Below, in pieces: positions 9,890-21,104 of a DNA stretch of 64,000 nt (position 1 is its first letter; the number at the start of each line of letters is the position of its first letter). The position numbers and the translations under genes were made by a program. Under the pieces are notes generated by a model that had not been told where the DNA came from, did no database searches, and saw only the letters and a list, made by a program, of their open reading frames with translations. The stretch is from NCBI GenBank assembly GCA_951799425.1, contig OX637394.1, forward strand, positions 43,015,642 through 43,079,641, given 5' to 3'. Origin of the DNA: Ilex aquifolium (taxonomy: Eukaryota > Streptophyta > Magnoliopsida > Aquifoliales > Aquifoliaceae).

Positions 9890-12531
9890 CTAAGTTTCTG
9901 GGGGGGAGGTAATTGAAGGATCTCGCAGCTCAGCAGATGAGCCCTCAGCAACAGAAGCAAGATGATAGCTTCCAGAAATGTCTTGGGTCCCCACTCCCGT
10001 TGATTCCGGATCTTGGACAAGGGCTTCAGTCACCAAGTCAACTGAAAATGGTGCAGAAACAGGAACAGAAGGATCTGCAGCTAGGAGCTCAGGAATCACC
10101 GTTGGAGGCTCAGAAAGTACTATAAGAGCTCCAGAGGTCCCGGGGGCAGGTATGTCTTGACTCAAGGCTGCAGCTGAAGGAACCGAGGCATCCTCCTCAT
10201 TATCAGAGCTAGACTCTTCCATTTCTTCTTCGGTAGGGATAGAAAAATTGAAGTCGAGGTCAGGGAAAGCTTGGATAGCCTTGCGCCTAAAGGCAAGCCA
10301 TCCAGTAGCCCACAATGTGGTGGCCTCATCTCTCAGCTCAGCAATTTCTTTGTCCCTCTGTTGGGCCAAGCCTTCTTGCTCCTTGAGCTCCTCGCAGAGC
10401 TTGCCATTAGCCTCGTTGAGGGCAAGGTAATCTTGATTGACCTGGATGAGCTCTTTCTTGTCGTCAAAAGCCTCTTGGCTAGCCTTGGTCCACGCCTCAA
10501 CCTTAAGCTGCAGGTCCTCCTTTACTAGCCTTAGCTCATCACGAGCCTTCTTTTCCCCTTCCTCCACTCTGACCTTGACGGTCAATGTGTGTTTGAGGTC
10601 AGAAGCCTGCTTCACCAATTGCTCATTGAGGTTCCCCACCTGAGCCTTGAGGTCTTCATTCTGAGCTCTGAGGTCTTCGTTCTCAAGAGACAATTCAGAA
10701 ACCTTGGCCTTATACTTCTTCAGAACCTGAAAAGAGCTCTCTTGAGACCGAACCCGATGCAGTAGACCATTCACATGAAGGACAGCCTGAAAATGCGAAA
10801 GAACGCATGAGACCACGACACAAAAATAAGTGAAGAAGGAGAAATGATAGCGCTTACAGCAGCAGCTCCCTGAAGAGCTGAAGAAATGGACTCCTCAAGA
10901 GGCATGGAAGCGGCCTTCAGAACATCAGACTCAGAGAAAATAGAAGAAAGAGCCCCTGCAGCAAGATCCATGTTGTCAAAGAAGGAATCCTCATCTTCTT
11001 CAGATTTTCTCTCTGCCTTCCCAGAAGCAGTGTATGAGAACTTTCTGGGTTGGAGGTCAGGGATCACTCCCAAAGCTTTCTCAACCTCAGATGAGGAAGG
11101 GGAAGCCTGATCTCCCTTTCGAGCAGGCACCGACCCAGGATGGGCCACTGGAGGAGGAGAGATGACTACATTTTGAGGGATGCCGGATGAGGAAGGCGGT
11201 GCCTTGATGGGAACCAATTCTGTAGTAGCAGAGGGGGGTGAAGGCACCTCCGACCTGGGAATTTTAGCTCGAGTGTTTGGACCACTCCCAGAGCTGACCC
11301 GAGCCTTGCGCTTTCCAGACCGGCCACCTCTCATTAGTTCTGCAACTTTAGCCTGAATCTCTTCTGGAGTAGACTTCATGGTAGAAGGACCCGGGAAGTC
11401 TGGATGGAGTAAGGAGATGTAAGGAGAAAAAGAATAGAAGGAAAGATGATGAAGAGAGGAAAACAAGTGACGATGAAATTACCTTCGTCAGCCCCTAAAA
11501 CAGATAATGGAATCGCTAAAGTCGCCACAAGAAGGCTCAGACCTAGCTGCACCAAATTTCTTGACTCAATCAGGTCGACGTACTTCTCCGGCTTGATCTT
11601 CGCCAACTTCGCTAGCACCTTCTTATCTTCAGGGCTGAGCTCAAAACGATCACCTGAAAAGAAGAAAGTGTGCAAATAAGAGAAAGACAAGAGGCCTATA
11701 AGTTCCAGACCAGAGCTCAGTCGACTCAAGTAAAGACTCACGCAAGTTTTCTGGTTCAGTCCAAGCCGTAGGGATACCGAGAGTATCAGTCTTATCAGCA
11801 GGATTATACTCCCAATTGGTGCCCCCGACAAAAAAGAAATGCTCATTCCAGTGCTTATGAGAGGTCGGAATGTTAGAAATAAGCTGCCTAACGTTGGCAC
11901 GCTTAGAGGCATACAAGAAGCCTTCAGAGGTCGGTTTAACATTAAAGAACTCTAGAAACAAGGAAATGCTGGGAACCCCGAGTTTATGCTTCCTGAAGAT
12001 GACTAGAAAACCAACCATGACGCCATAGAAGTTGGGGGAAATCTGGGAAGGGCACACATGAAAATGTTGCAGAACAACCTTGATGAAGGGGTGCAGAGGA
12101 AAGCGAAGACCGTTATCAAAGGCGGCAAGAAAGAAGCAGACCCTATTGCGTACTTGTTCTACATAGTATACGGATTTGTCTGGACACCAGGGTTCGACCC
12201 CAGGAGGAAAATCGTACCGAACTTTATAAGCCTTCATTAGCTCAGGGGCCTCTTTGTTGTAGCCCACAGACTCGGCATGCCTGAAGGCCGACCCCAAATA
12301 TGAGGTCTTCTCTTCAACCCCGACTCCACTCGCCTTGACTTTGCCTTTATCAGGTCTGGGGGGCATGGGAGAAGAAGTAGAGGGAGGCTCCTCGGTACCC
12401 ACCTCGGTTTCTACAACCTCCACACCAGGAAAGTTATCAATTTCGTCACCCACGTCTCCTAAATCAGTGTCCCCAGACCTATTGCCCAGTAGGGAGACAG
12501 AGGAACAAGTAGCACCGGAGGAGGCAGACAT
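9890..12531 (-). CDS. Intact four-exon antisense gene of the Tat element (Transposase_28-like, coiled coil), 799 aa
   Basis: Exons on the minus strand are 12531-11742, 11653-11483, 11399-10858 and 10786-9890. Their lengths of 790, 171, 542 and 897 bp sum to 2400 bp, that is 800 codons with the stop. The introns (88, 83 and 71 bp) all begin GT (GTGAGT, GTAATT, GTAAGC) and end AG, and all phases match. Exon 1 carries an acidic N-terminus and a Transposase_28-like block (LAAFDNGLRFPLHPF, then VCPSQISPNFYGVMVGF). Exon 2 is a short helical segment. Exon 3 is Ser/Pro-rich with basic patches that could be nuclear signals. Exon 4 has a long coiled coil (about 150 residues) and an acidic, Ser/Pro-rich tail. 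Antisense genes here are known in Tat elements, but their function is not established. The start at 12531 is the first Met of the conserved-looking part; an upstream in-frame Met at 12867 is possible. Confidence 0.8.
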
Positions 12532-13157
12532 GATTGGGCAGGAAAAAAGAAGATTAAAGGAGAGATAAAGAGGGGGAACACTGATCAAACTCTCCCTAAT
12601 AACCCTAGGGTCAGCACAATAACTACCAACAGCTAGTATGTGCACAATCGAACTCCAGCCCACGAAGCGAGGAAGAGGGGATAAGCAATAATCGCGACGC
12701 CAGAAATAAAAGAACCTAAAAGACCAAAAACGCAGCAACCACCTCGAACTCGAGGGATCCAGAACGAAGAAAGGGGGCAGAAAACACGTACCTAGTGGAA
12801 AGAAAGCAACGAACGAACCAAGGGCCAAATCAGAAGGGGAGGCACTGTGGGTCTTCAAATCGAACACAGGGGAACCGATTTAGAGCAAGAAATCAGGAAA
12901 GTTTGAGTAAGATCGTCTGAAATCGCAAGAAGAACAGAGACGAAGAAGTAGAGAAGAAGATGAATAGTGCGCAGAAACGGTTCAGGTAGCCGTTTTGGGG
13001 CATTTAAAGCTTGAGGAACGTGGGCTGAGACATGCGCGGGAGTCGAGGAGAGTCATGATTTCTACTAACCGTAAAAAATCTTCAAGTTACGTGCTAGCCA
13101 CGTGCATATTTAACTCTGACTGGAATACAGGTCAGCCCCTGCCTAAGATCCTAAGGC
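12532..13157 (-). other. Leader and possible promoter region of the antisense gene
   Basis: This 626-bp stretch lies between the antisense gene start and the 3' LTR purine tract. The minus-strand frame stays open up to 12867, so part may be coding. I see no clear TATA box. If the antisense gene is transcribed from inside the element, the promoter should be here or in the 3' LTR read backwards. Confidence 0.35.
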
Positions 13158-13170
13158 AAGGGCTGGGGGG
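13158..13170 (+). other. Polypurine tract
   Basis: AAGGGCTGGGGGG lies four bases before the 3' LTR, the usual place for the plus-strand primer of an LTR element. It is nearly all purine. Confidence 0.65.
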
Positions 13171-13174
13171 CAAC

Positions 13175-13906
13175 TGATGATACTTAAAATAAACCCCAGA
13201 CACGAGCTCAGGAAAAGAGCTCAGCTCTGGAGGACAGGGAAGATAAACCGAGCTCACCCAGCCACGGTCTGAGCTCGACCAGTCAACACTTGTACTCCCA
13301 GCTGAAGACACAAGGTGATAAATGTTATGAGGACAGCAAGTCGACAGCAGATACCATCATAAGGAGAATGAAGTCAATCCAAAGCATGAAATCTGCAACC
13401 AACCACGATCCTCTCCTAAAATCAAGGAGAGGATCCCATAGAGAAAGGCGAAGATTTATACCAGGAGGAGGCCTTTGAAAGCCGGCCGAATGGATTTTAA
13501 GCGATCCCGGGATTATAGATGGAGGTAGGGCTTGATCCTTTCAATATAGGATATAACTCCGGATTAGAGGTAAGCATGAGGCTATAAAAGGGAAGGACAA
13601 CCTCCATTGGGAAGAGAGAGCGACTGGAAACCCTAATACCCTGAATATTCTATTGTAACACGTTCAACTTGATCAATAAGATTGATGGGAGCCATCTGAC
13701 TCCAGGGCAGAGTGGACTAGCCGAACTCAGGCCGGTGAACCACTATAATCTCGTTTTGGTGCCACCCCCTTCCTCACATCCCCTAAATATCATACCGCAT
13801 TATCAAGCATAGGCCTTGTAGCCCAGAGATCGTACTTAGCTCTACACAAATCATTCACATTAGATGACCCTGGTCCCTAGCTCATACGCGTAGATTTACG
13901 CCATCA
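13175..13906 (+). repeat. 3' long terminal repeat
   Basis: It has the same 732-bp length and ends as the 5' LTR. The 11 differences are all substitutions and mostly transitions. TATAAAA lies at 13583-13589. Confidence 0.95.
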
Positions 13907-13973
13907 TAACCTAACCTTAAATGGTTATAAATTTCGGTATGGTACATCCTTCTATACCACCAAAGCTTTTCCC
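13907..13973. mobile_element. Right end of the interrupted Mutator-like MITE
   Basis: ACCTTAAATGGTTATAAATTTCGG and the following bases match the right end of the element at 27689-28023, ending in a TTTTCCC-type terminus as there. Together with 1-222 it frames the retrotransposon insertion. Confidence 0.6.
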
Positions 13974-15948
13974 GTTATACTATATCAAATAGTTTAGGGC
14001 GCAACTCCACTAATTTTTTTTTTTTTTCTGATTTTTTGCTAACCAGATACTTGTCAACGAACCATCCAGTAACAATCGTTCTTTCGCAAGCCAAGTCATT
14101 ATGCCTCAATCTGTCCGAGGAGAATCCAAGTGAAAGGAGCTTGGGCCCTAGGGTCTATGCTCTCTGATGCGATAGAGTAACTGGCCTGTAATCTAATGGT
14201 GTCTGTGTAGCTTCACCTCTTCCTGAACGTTGTTCTGATTCTATTGAGAGTTTGGTCGAGTGATCTTGCTGTAGCTTGTGGCCTTGAGGTCTACTTAAAA
14301 ATCCTCCTATGCCAAGTTGTACATTTTTAATTAATTATTGTCATTTGTAAATGTGACATAATTTATTTATTTTTTTGAAAAATAATTTTATACTGGATAA
14401 AAAATTGTTGTGACATCTTAGATCATCAAGGACATATATATTATTTTTCATTGTATTAAATAATTTTCTTTTATAATTGTGATACATAGAGTGAAATCTG
14501 TAAGGGGAAAAAATGGGATTACCTCACGAGACATTCTTCTAGGTTTGAATTTTTAGTTTTGTCGATTTTTTCCTGCAAAACGAATAAACTGCCAAGGATC
14601 GAAGTGTTTCAATCGAAGGCACTCCAATACTTAAGTCAGTAACTGAAGAACTAATAAGAATGTAAAAAGGATTCAACTTACCTCTACTGTACTCTGATTG
14701 TCCTTTTTATAATGATTCTTCCTGCTAAGATTTCGGTAACATATGCTATAAGTGGCACACCTTGCTTCGGTTCAGGATTTTAGTCAGGAAATTAGCAGAA
14801 ATTTCTCCTAACGTAGTCCAATTGACTAACTCCTCCCGTGCCGATAATCATGCTCATTAGTTATATCAATCCCTCAATTGTAATTATTCGCGAGGCCGAA
14901 CATGTAGAGCTCGGTTCTGCCAATGCCAAGCTCCACTTTGCTGAACAGGAATCGGTTCGATAATTTGCTTTACTTACTGACCCATTATTTCCTCACGTGT
15001 TTTTGATATCGTTATCACGTGGGCCTATTTATTGCTCATTATACGTGTCACGATTTCTGATGCACCTTCAAAATCAATTTTTATTCCGCACTGTCTCACC
15101 AGTTTAGAACAACTATAAATCATGAATACAAAGAGCGGACTGAATAATTTTTCATCCGGCCACAACTCCAAAGCATTTTTCACCTCCACTCACTCAGCCA
15201 CAACTCCAAAACATTATACAACAAAAAACAACTAGAAAAAAAAATAGAACACAAAAATTTACGCCCTCCAATTAAGAGAGAGAAAAAAAAACCAAGGCGA
15301 TAAATTCTGAACCAACCCCTATAACAAACAAGTTACAATCATTTCTTATCTCAAGAACACCAAAGTCTTGAGATTAGTACAACTTTAATGGAGTATATGC
15401 ATTTGTATCTCAGAGAGACTTTCCAACACTTACTTGCAAGAACATCATTTCATACAAGAAGTTGAAGAAGATCCTATCTACCGAAGACAACCACAACCCC
15501 CGGATTAGAGTGCTCTCATAGAAGAAGATGAACTATCTAAAAATCCTATTTTATTATTTTCTCTTTCCTCTATGCTTGTATTGATACTCTTAAGTAGAAT
15601 ATATAAACAGTATATAAAAATGAACAAACCTAACTTGCCCGTATATTTCTATCAATGGTTCAGGCAATCAGATAATGTAATAAGTGAAAATTTACTCTCT
15701 GCGAATAAGGATGGTCATTTGATCACAATCTATAACTCCAAAGTTTCTTACAACTTGAATATTCAACCACAATTCTAAAATGAAAAAAAAAAAAAAAAAA
15801 AAACCAAGTGGCAAGTCTATGCTTTTTTGCAAAGATCAGTTGCTTTAAGCTGAAACCAGTTTCACAAGGAAGTTGACTGCCACTAGTATATATCAGCCTC
15901 AGAAAACCATACCTAATTGAGATAGTTCCATATGAGGCTGCTGGCATT
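13974..15948. other. Gene-free interval
   Basis: No gene seen. The interval has poly-T and poly-A runs (a 20-base A run near 15782) and, at about 14560-15110, a less AT-rich stretch that looks like old repeat DNA, but I cannot assign a family or find ends. Open frames here are short and resemble nothing. Confidence 0.5.
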
Positions 15949-18900
15949 TCATGCAGACTGTACATTTCCCTGAGTTTGAGTACCAGATTTGGCATCCCCT
16001 TCTTTCCATCCTCTCTGACGAGCTCTTAGCTCCCACATTGCAGTCAGTCTCTTCTGTGCCAATAAAGTCGCTTCAGCCTTTTCCCGCGCTTCTTCACACG
16101 TTTCCATTCCTGAATTGCACTTGTCTGCCTCTTTTTGATACTGAGACGTCATCTTCTTCGCCTCAAGCAGTGCCATGTCGGCACGTTTCTGATTTTCTGA
16201 AGCTTCAGCTTCTCGTAGCTTTAGTTCCTCGGACAAAAGCTCTGAAAAATTCTTTTCCGTGTCCTCAGTGACTTCTGGATCACGTTTTGCACAATCTGCA
16301 TGATGGCAACAGAACCAAGAAAACAAGCAAGATTATCAGGGAATCGTATCTTTATTTGCAAAACAATTAGTAGACCTTCAATAGCATCTGAGATCAGTAA
16401 CAGAATATACTGCCAATAAGATCTACAGTGGAAATATATAAGCAGTGGCCCAATGTCCATACATGCGAAGTAAGTGAAACTGGCATTCCAAAGCTTTCTA
16501 GAGGGGCATATAAGGGAGTGGAAATAAATAGGAGAACCTTACTCCAACCACAGTTTATCGGCTGTTAGGTTGGTGAAATTTTCGCTGTAGCTTGAGAGTT
16601 TGTTAGGTCCCATCCAGTCCACAAAATTAGAATTACAATGCAAACTCGAACTACTAGCCTTTCCTCGCCATCGGTTATTATAACAGGTTATTGCATCAAA
16701 AAGAAAAGATTACTTGTGAACCACAAACTGAGGAAATATGTAAGACGTTTTATGCTACAATACTAACCTGCTAAAGAAGTGTTGCTCAGCCCTGCAAGAA
16801 ACATAGAAAACTGTCAAAGTAAGCACATATTTGATAAACAAATCAGTTGGAAAGGAAAGGAAGGATACTATCAAGAATTTGGTTAACTACTGTTCACATG
16901 CCAATACCAAGTATAACAAACCTTGGCTTGCCACATTGAATATGATAAGCCCAATATCGGTCAGATATGCTAATGGGAAAAAAAGGAATAAAACAGGTAA
17001 TTATTAAGCCAATCGTCAAGAAACGGGGAGATGACTTCAGGTTAAAGTGTGTGTCAATCAGATCTCCATGCCATACATACATCGTTATATGTGATCTTCA
17101 ACAATAGATGACAGCTTACAGATGTAAAATGGTAGGTTCTATTCCAAGCCTGGAACAGAATGACTTTTGGTGGATTCAAATGACAACCGAGTTCAGTTTA
17201 CAAGCAGAAGAGTAAGACAACATGCAGTTTTAACTTATGATTGATGATATTACTTAGGTGCCCAAGAAAGGTAAACTTGCACAAAGCACCCTGGAATTTC
17301 CAATGCATGTTGTTTTAGTTTTTCGTCTATGCCTAACCAAGCCAAACTGCCATTGTAAAGACATTTATGTCAATCATTCATTGAAACAAATTCTTCCCAA
17401 GATAGAAGCTTTCCTTTCCTAGGCCTCATTAGCAGATAAAGGAAAAGAAATTCTTTTTTATGTCTTTTGCACAGATACGCAGAAGAGCAATGTCAAAGGT
17501 TTGGTCACCAAGTAACACTTCGGCCACCAAAGGCCACACAGTACCAAAAAATAATTTTTCTTATTTTATGGCATCCACTATATAAATCTGTTTATGTAAG
17601 CTTTTTTCATTTCTTTCAAACCTAAAGTTCCAACTAATCACAATATAGAGAAGAAAAGAAGAAAAAACTTCCTCTATACCCCTTGCCATAACGATTAACT
17701 ACATGTTCATCTTGAAAGATTTACTTTTTCCCCTTGTGGTGGGCACCAAAGTAAGATTGTTGATAGAGGAACCAAACTGAATTGACATCTCTTTATTCTT
17801 AACAAGCATTTCATGTTCATTTCTTACTCCCTTATCCTTCCAGACTTGACAGTAGAATGTACACATCTCCGTTCTTGACATATTCTTATTATATGAATAT
17901 TTGTTAATTCAGTGATATTTTCAGTTGTTCTTTCTTCTTTCTTCCATTTCTTAGTTGTTCTATTTCTTCCATTTTTTCCCTAATAACTCCATTAATCAAC
18001 TGACGAAGCGATGATACGGCAGAAGTTTGCTAACTTATATACTCTTGGGTGTGTTCCTTAGGCAAGAGGTTTGACTGCATTTAGAAGAAGTGAAATAAAA
18101 ACATGGTAGTACTTGTAGGAAGTTAGGATACAATTTGGTAAGGATTGACTTGCAATGATACATGAAAAGTATTCTCCAAAAGTATGATATCAAGAAAAAG
18201 GGAGGCACTGGAGAGAAAAAAACCATTGGAATCGTGAACTTCAAAAACTTATTAGTCTGAAAATTAATGACTAATGGAAGTGCCATTGAAACCTCTGCAA
18301 CATTGTTTGGACGTATGGAAAAGAGCAAGGGATTAAAATGATATCATCTCAGAAGTAGGACTAGGGAACATAAAAGAAAAGGGTGCAACACCAACCTATC
18401 TCCATCCCCAACCCTGCAAAACACACGCATGTCCAGAGAAGATCTTGCATCCCTTGCTTAGAACCAGTTCAACTATAGAAACTATAATGAGTATTTCAAT
18501 AACTATATTTATCACCAGATTTCCACTTATTTTTCTCATTTCTCGTTTCAAAACCTTTCATTTTTAACTACTCAGGAGGAATGAAATCATTATATATTTC
18601 TTCACTATATATGAATATGATGCTCATTAAAGCTAGCACCAAAGGCAAGATGGAGTGCTAGTGCCTGAAAGCCTTCTACTTTTAACTATTTTTGTTCCAG
18701 ATAAAAGAAAGGAAACTCGAGCTTTCCGAATGGTTAAGAAAACAGCACCAATCCCTTCATCACTTCAGGCCTTAAAAACAAGAAGTCAATGTAATGCTAA
18801 AGATCTCATAATTTAATACATTATTCCTATGCATCCCCATCACTACTTATATTTGGACGTGAACAAAAATTGGCTAGTCAATCATCGCCTCAATATGTAC

Positions 18901-19892
18901 AGGACTCGTCCAGCATGAATGAGTTCCCATATGTGATATAGTCCCAACAAATACTTCAATTGGGTGTCAAACAAATTGGAAAGAAAGGCAAGCTAAGGAA
19001 GCACCAAAGGAAGTATTTGCAGAAAGTAGTTGTCTGTACATCAATACATGACACAGCTGGAAATGCACATTTTTGGCCTAGGCATTTAGTTAAACAAATG
19101 GTGACATTCTGGCATGCATTTCTATAAACATTGATGCTTCAAGTAGAGTCACAAAGCAAGAAAAGCAAACACAATAATATTCAAAAGCAGTAGCAAATGA
19201 AAAAAGATGACAAAAGCTACTTAATACGGAAATAACCATTATATCGATCACTCTCCCTAATGGAAAGTAACAGTGACTAAACAGTAGTTTTCATCAATAG
19301 ATCTTGAGGTCCCTCACACCAAATCCACATTTTTTTTTTCTGGGTACAAAAATCCACGGATCAATTGAAGAAAGCAATGTGGTTCTCACTGTGTATGTGT
19401 GTGTAAATAGTAACTGAAGCTCTGCGCAAAAAAAAAAAAAAAAAAGGAGAGCCACCGACACATATATTGTTCAGATCTCCATGAATTACTATTCCCAGTG
19501 ATTCAGGCTGTGGGTATAGAATATATAGATTGCAAAGTGCTTCGATATTGAATGAACTATAATTAGTAAATCAGAACGAGTTAATGCTTAGATTTCATAC
19601 CCAGATGTATCAAATGTTAAGGTAAGACCAAAAAGCATACTAAATTGAAGAGATCTGGACAGATCTGGAGAGAAATACCTTGGGGAATGGTTAGCAAAGG
19701 CTGAGAAGAACAATCACAGGAGCAAGGTGGGCAAGAAGCAGAGGAAGAAGAGCGGCTCACAGCGGCCAAGCCTTCCGTTAAATGCCAGTACAAAGGTGGA
19801 CCCAATATGTATCCGGCCAAGCACAGTGCCATCAAACCCAATCCTGCCTTTAACACTCTCGGACTACATGATCCAGGCTGATTCAATGCCAT
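15949..19892 (-). CDS. DUF1068-family single-pass membrane protein, three exons, 194 aa
   Basis: Exons on the minus strand are 19892-19679 (214 bp), 16791-16768 (a 24-bp microexon) and 16295-15949 (347 bp), together 195 codons with the stop. All introns are GT-AG and phases agree. The N-terminus has one hydrophobic segment (about residues 13-34, LGLMALCLAGYILGPPLYW), then a Cys-rich CPPCSCDCSS motif. The microexon encodes GLSNTSLA. The C-terminal half begins DCAKRDPEV and is a charged, probably coiled-coil region (ELKLREAEA, CNSGMETCEEAREKAE) ending with a basic RARQRGWKEG. This order is that of the plant DUF1068 family (about 180-200 residues), whose function is not settled. The start follows a CT-rich leader. 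Intron 1 is 2.9 kb. The gene looks intact. Confidence 0.9.
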
Positions 19893-19931
19893 CTCTCTCT
19901 CTCTCTCTATCTCCTCTCTCTCTCTCTCTCA
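19893..19931. repeat. (CT)n tract in the DUF1068 gene leader
   Basis: A CT-rich simple repeat starts directly upstream of the start codon. Read on the coding strand it is a GA-rich 5' UTR, common in plant genes. A second CT run lies at 20059-20091. Confidence 0.7.
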
Positions 19932-20055
19932 CTATATCTGTATCGAAGATTTAGTTAGACTGGTAGGAGCAAAAATGATCAGAGTCAGAAGGGGAAAGCT
20001 AATGATGGAGAGGTACGAGTGACAAATATACAAAAATTGAGAGCGTTTCTGCATT

Positions 20056-20095
<40 letters not shown>

Positions 20096-20244
20096 AACAA
20101 CTTTTAACAGTCGTAGCATGGTGGGAAATTTCCTTCCCGGAACATTTTGTGGGAAATTTGAGCTGTGATCTGCTGCTACACACATACATTGTTCGAAATT
20201 TTATTATGGGAACATAATTGAAAAGAAGATTGGGATAGAATATA

Positions 20245-20812
20245 GGGTAAAATTCTTTCAACCCATGTGGTTAGGTTATTGTGCACATTACTCATTGTCG
20301 TTTCAAAATATTTATATAATTTCCTTATGTTATTGGATTAAATTGTAATTATTACAAATTCGATTAATTTAGACGAATTTTGTGATTATATGCACGCAAC
20401 TTAAGAGTGAGGATGAAAATTTTTAGATCAAATTCAATCTTTAATATAAAATGACAAAGATGCCTTTAAAATTTTAGAAAACGCCCTCCACTCGTATTCA
20501 TTTTATCTCTCTCTCTCTCTCTTTCTCTGTGCGTGTGCCTTTCTCTCTTTGCCTCTCTTTATGTACAAATATATGGAACTGCAAAATGGGTGGTGGTTGT
20601 GATTGCGGTGGTGGTGTTTTGGTGATTGAAGTAAAGAAGAATGAGAAGAATAGATGATGTTGAGGGTAAAAATGTATTTTTATGACCGTTGTCAACAGTG
20701 TTAGCAATTCATTTTAGTCTAATAACATAAGAGAGTTATGTGCATATTTGAAAATGACAAGGGAGCGATGTGTATAATAACCTAATTACAAGGGGTTAAA
20801 AGAATTTCGCCC
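20245..20812. mobile_element. Non-autonomous Mutator-like foldback element, 568 bp
   Basis: The ends GGGTAAAATTCTTTCAACCC and the reverse complement of the right end (GGGCGAAATTCTTTTAACCC) match over most of about 100 bp. The flanks are TAGAATATA (20236-20244) and TAAAATATA (20813-20821), a 9-bp duplication with one change, as expected for Mutator-type insertion. The interior holds simple repeats and no transposase. The element lies between the 3' end of the cellulose synthase-like gene and the 5' end of the DUF1068 gene. Confidence 0.75.
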
Positions 20813-20867
20813 TAAAATATAACACGCCTCTAATACTCGACTTTATTACGGGACATCACAATTTTCG

Positions 20868-20975
20868 ATTCTTGAGGGATAAATTTCTCATAGTCTGACC
20901 TCAAAAGGTCACTAAAATTCAAACTCATGACGTCTAGATTTACAATTCATCACATCATCCCATCAAAACTTTGTC
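20868..20975 (-). mobile_element. Truncated SINE copy (family also at 41895, 49090, 55728)
   Basis: The segment shares the core of a dispersed tRNA-derived family: GATAAATTTCTCATAG, then AAAATTCAAACTCATGACGTC, then TTTACAATTCAT. Only the head half is present. Orientation is inferred from the A-rich tails of fuller copies. Confidence 0.5.
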
Positions 20976-21104
20976 ATTTCTATCACAATCCCCACATACT
21001 AGAGAAATTAAAAATTGCTTCACTACTTTTAGGCAACCAATGAAGTCAATATTTCAAGAGTACAATGTCTAATTTTATGACCAAAGTCTCAAAGCCATTT
21101 AGGT

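Larger units (their letters stand above)
223..13906 (+). mobile_element. Ty3/gypsy LTR retrotransposon, Tat lineage, 13.7 kb
   Basis: The element has two LTRs of 732 bp each, a primer-binding site just after the 5' LTR, a purine-rich tract before the 3' LTR, and gag, protease, RT, RNase H and integrase in gypsy order. Flanking bases are TAACA (218-222) and TAACC (13907-13911), a probable 5-bp target duplication with one change. A second RNase H-like domain between the gypsy RNase H and the integrase, plus antisense genes between pol and the 3' LTR, point to the Tat lineage (Grande/Retand/RIRE2-like elements). By hand comparison the LTRs differ at 11 of 732 positions with no indel, so insertion is recent. 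The pol frame is broken, so the element probably cannot move by itself. Confidence 0.93.

Noticed and set aside
14560..15110. Solo LTR or other retroelement fragment
   Set aside because: The composition differs from the surroundings, but I could find neither paired ends nor a target duplication.
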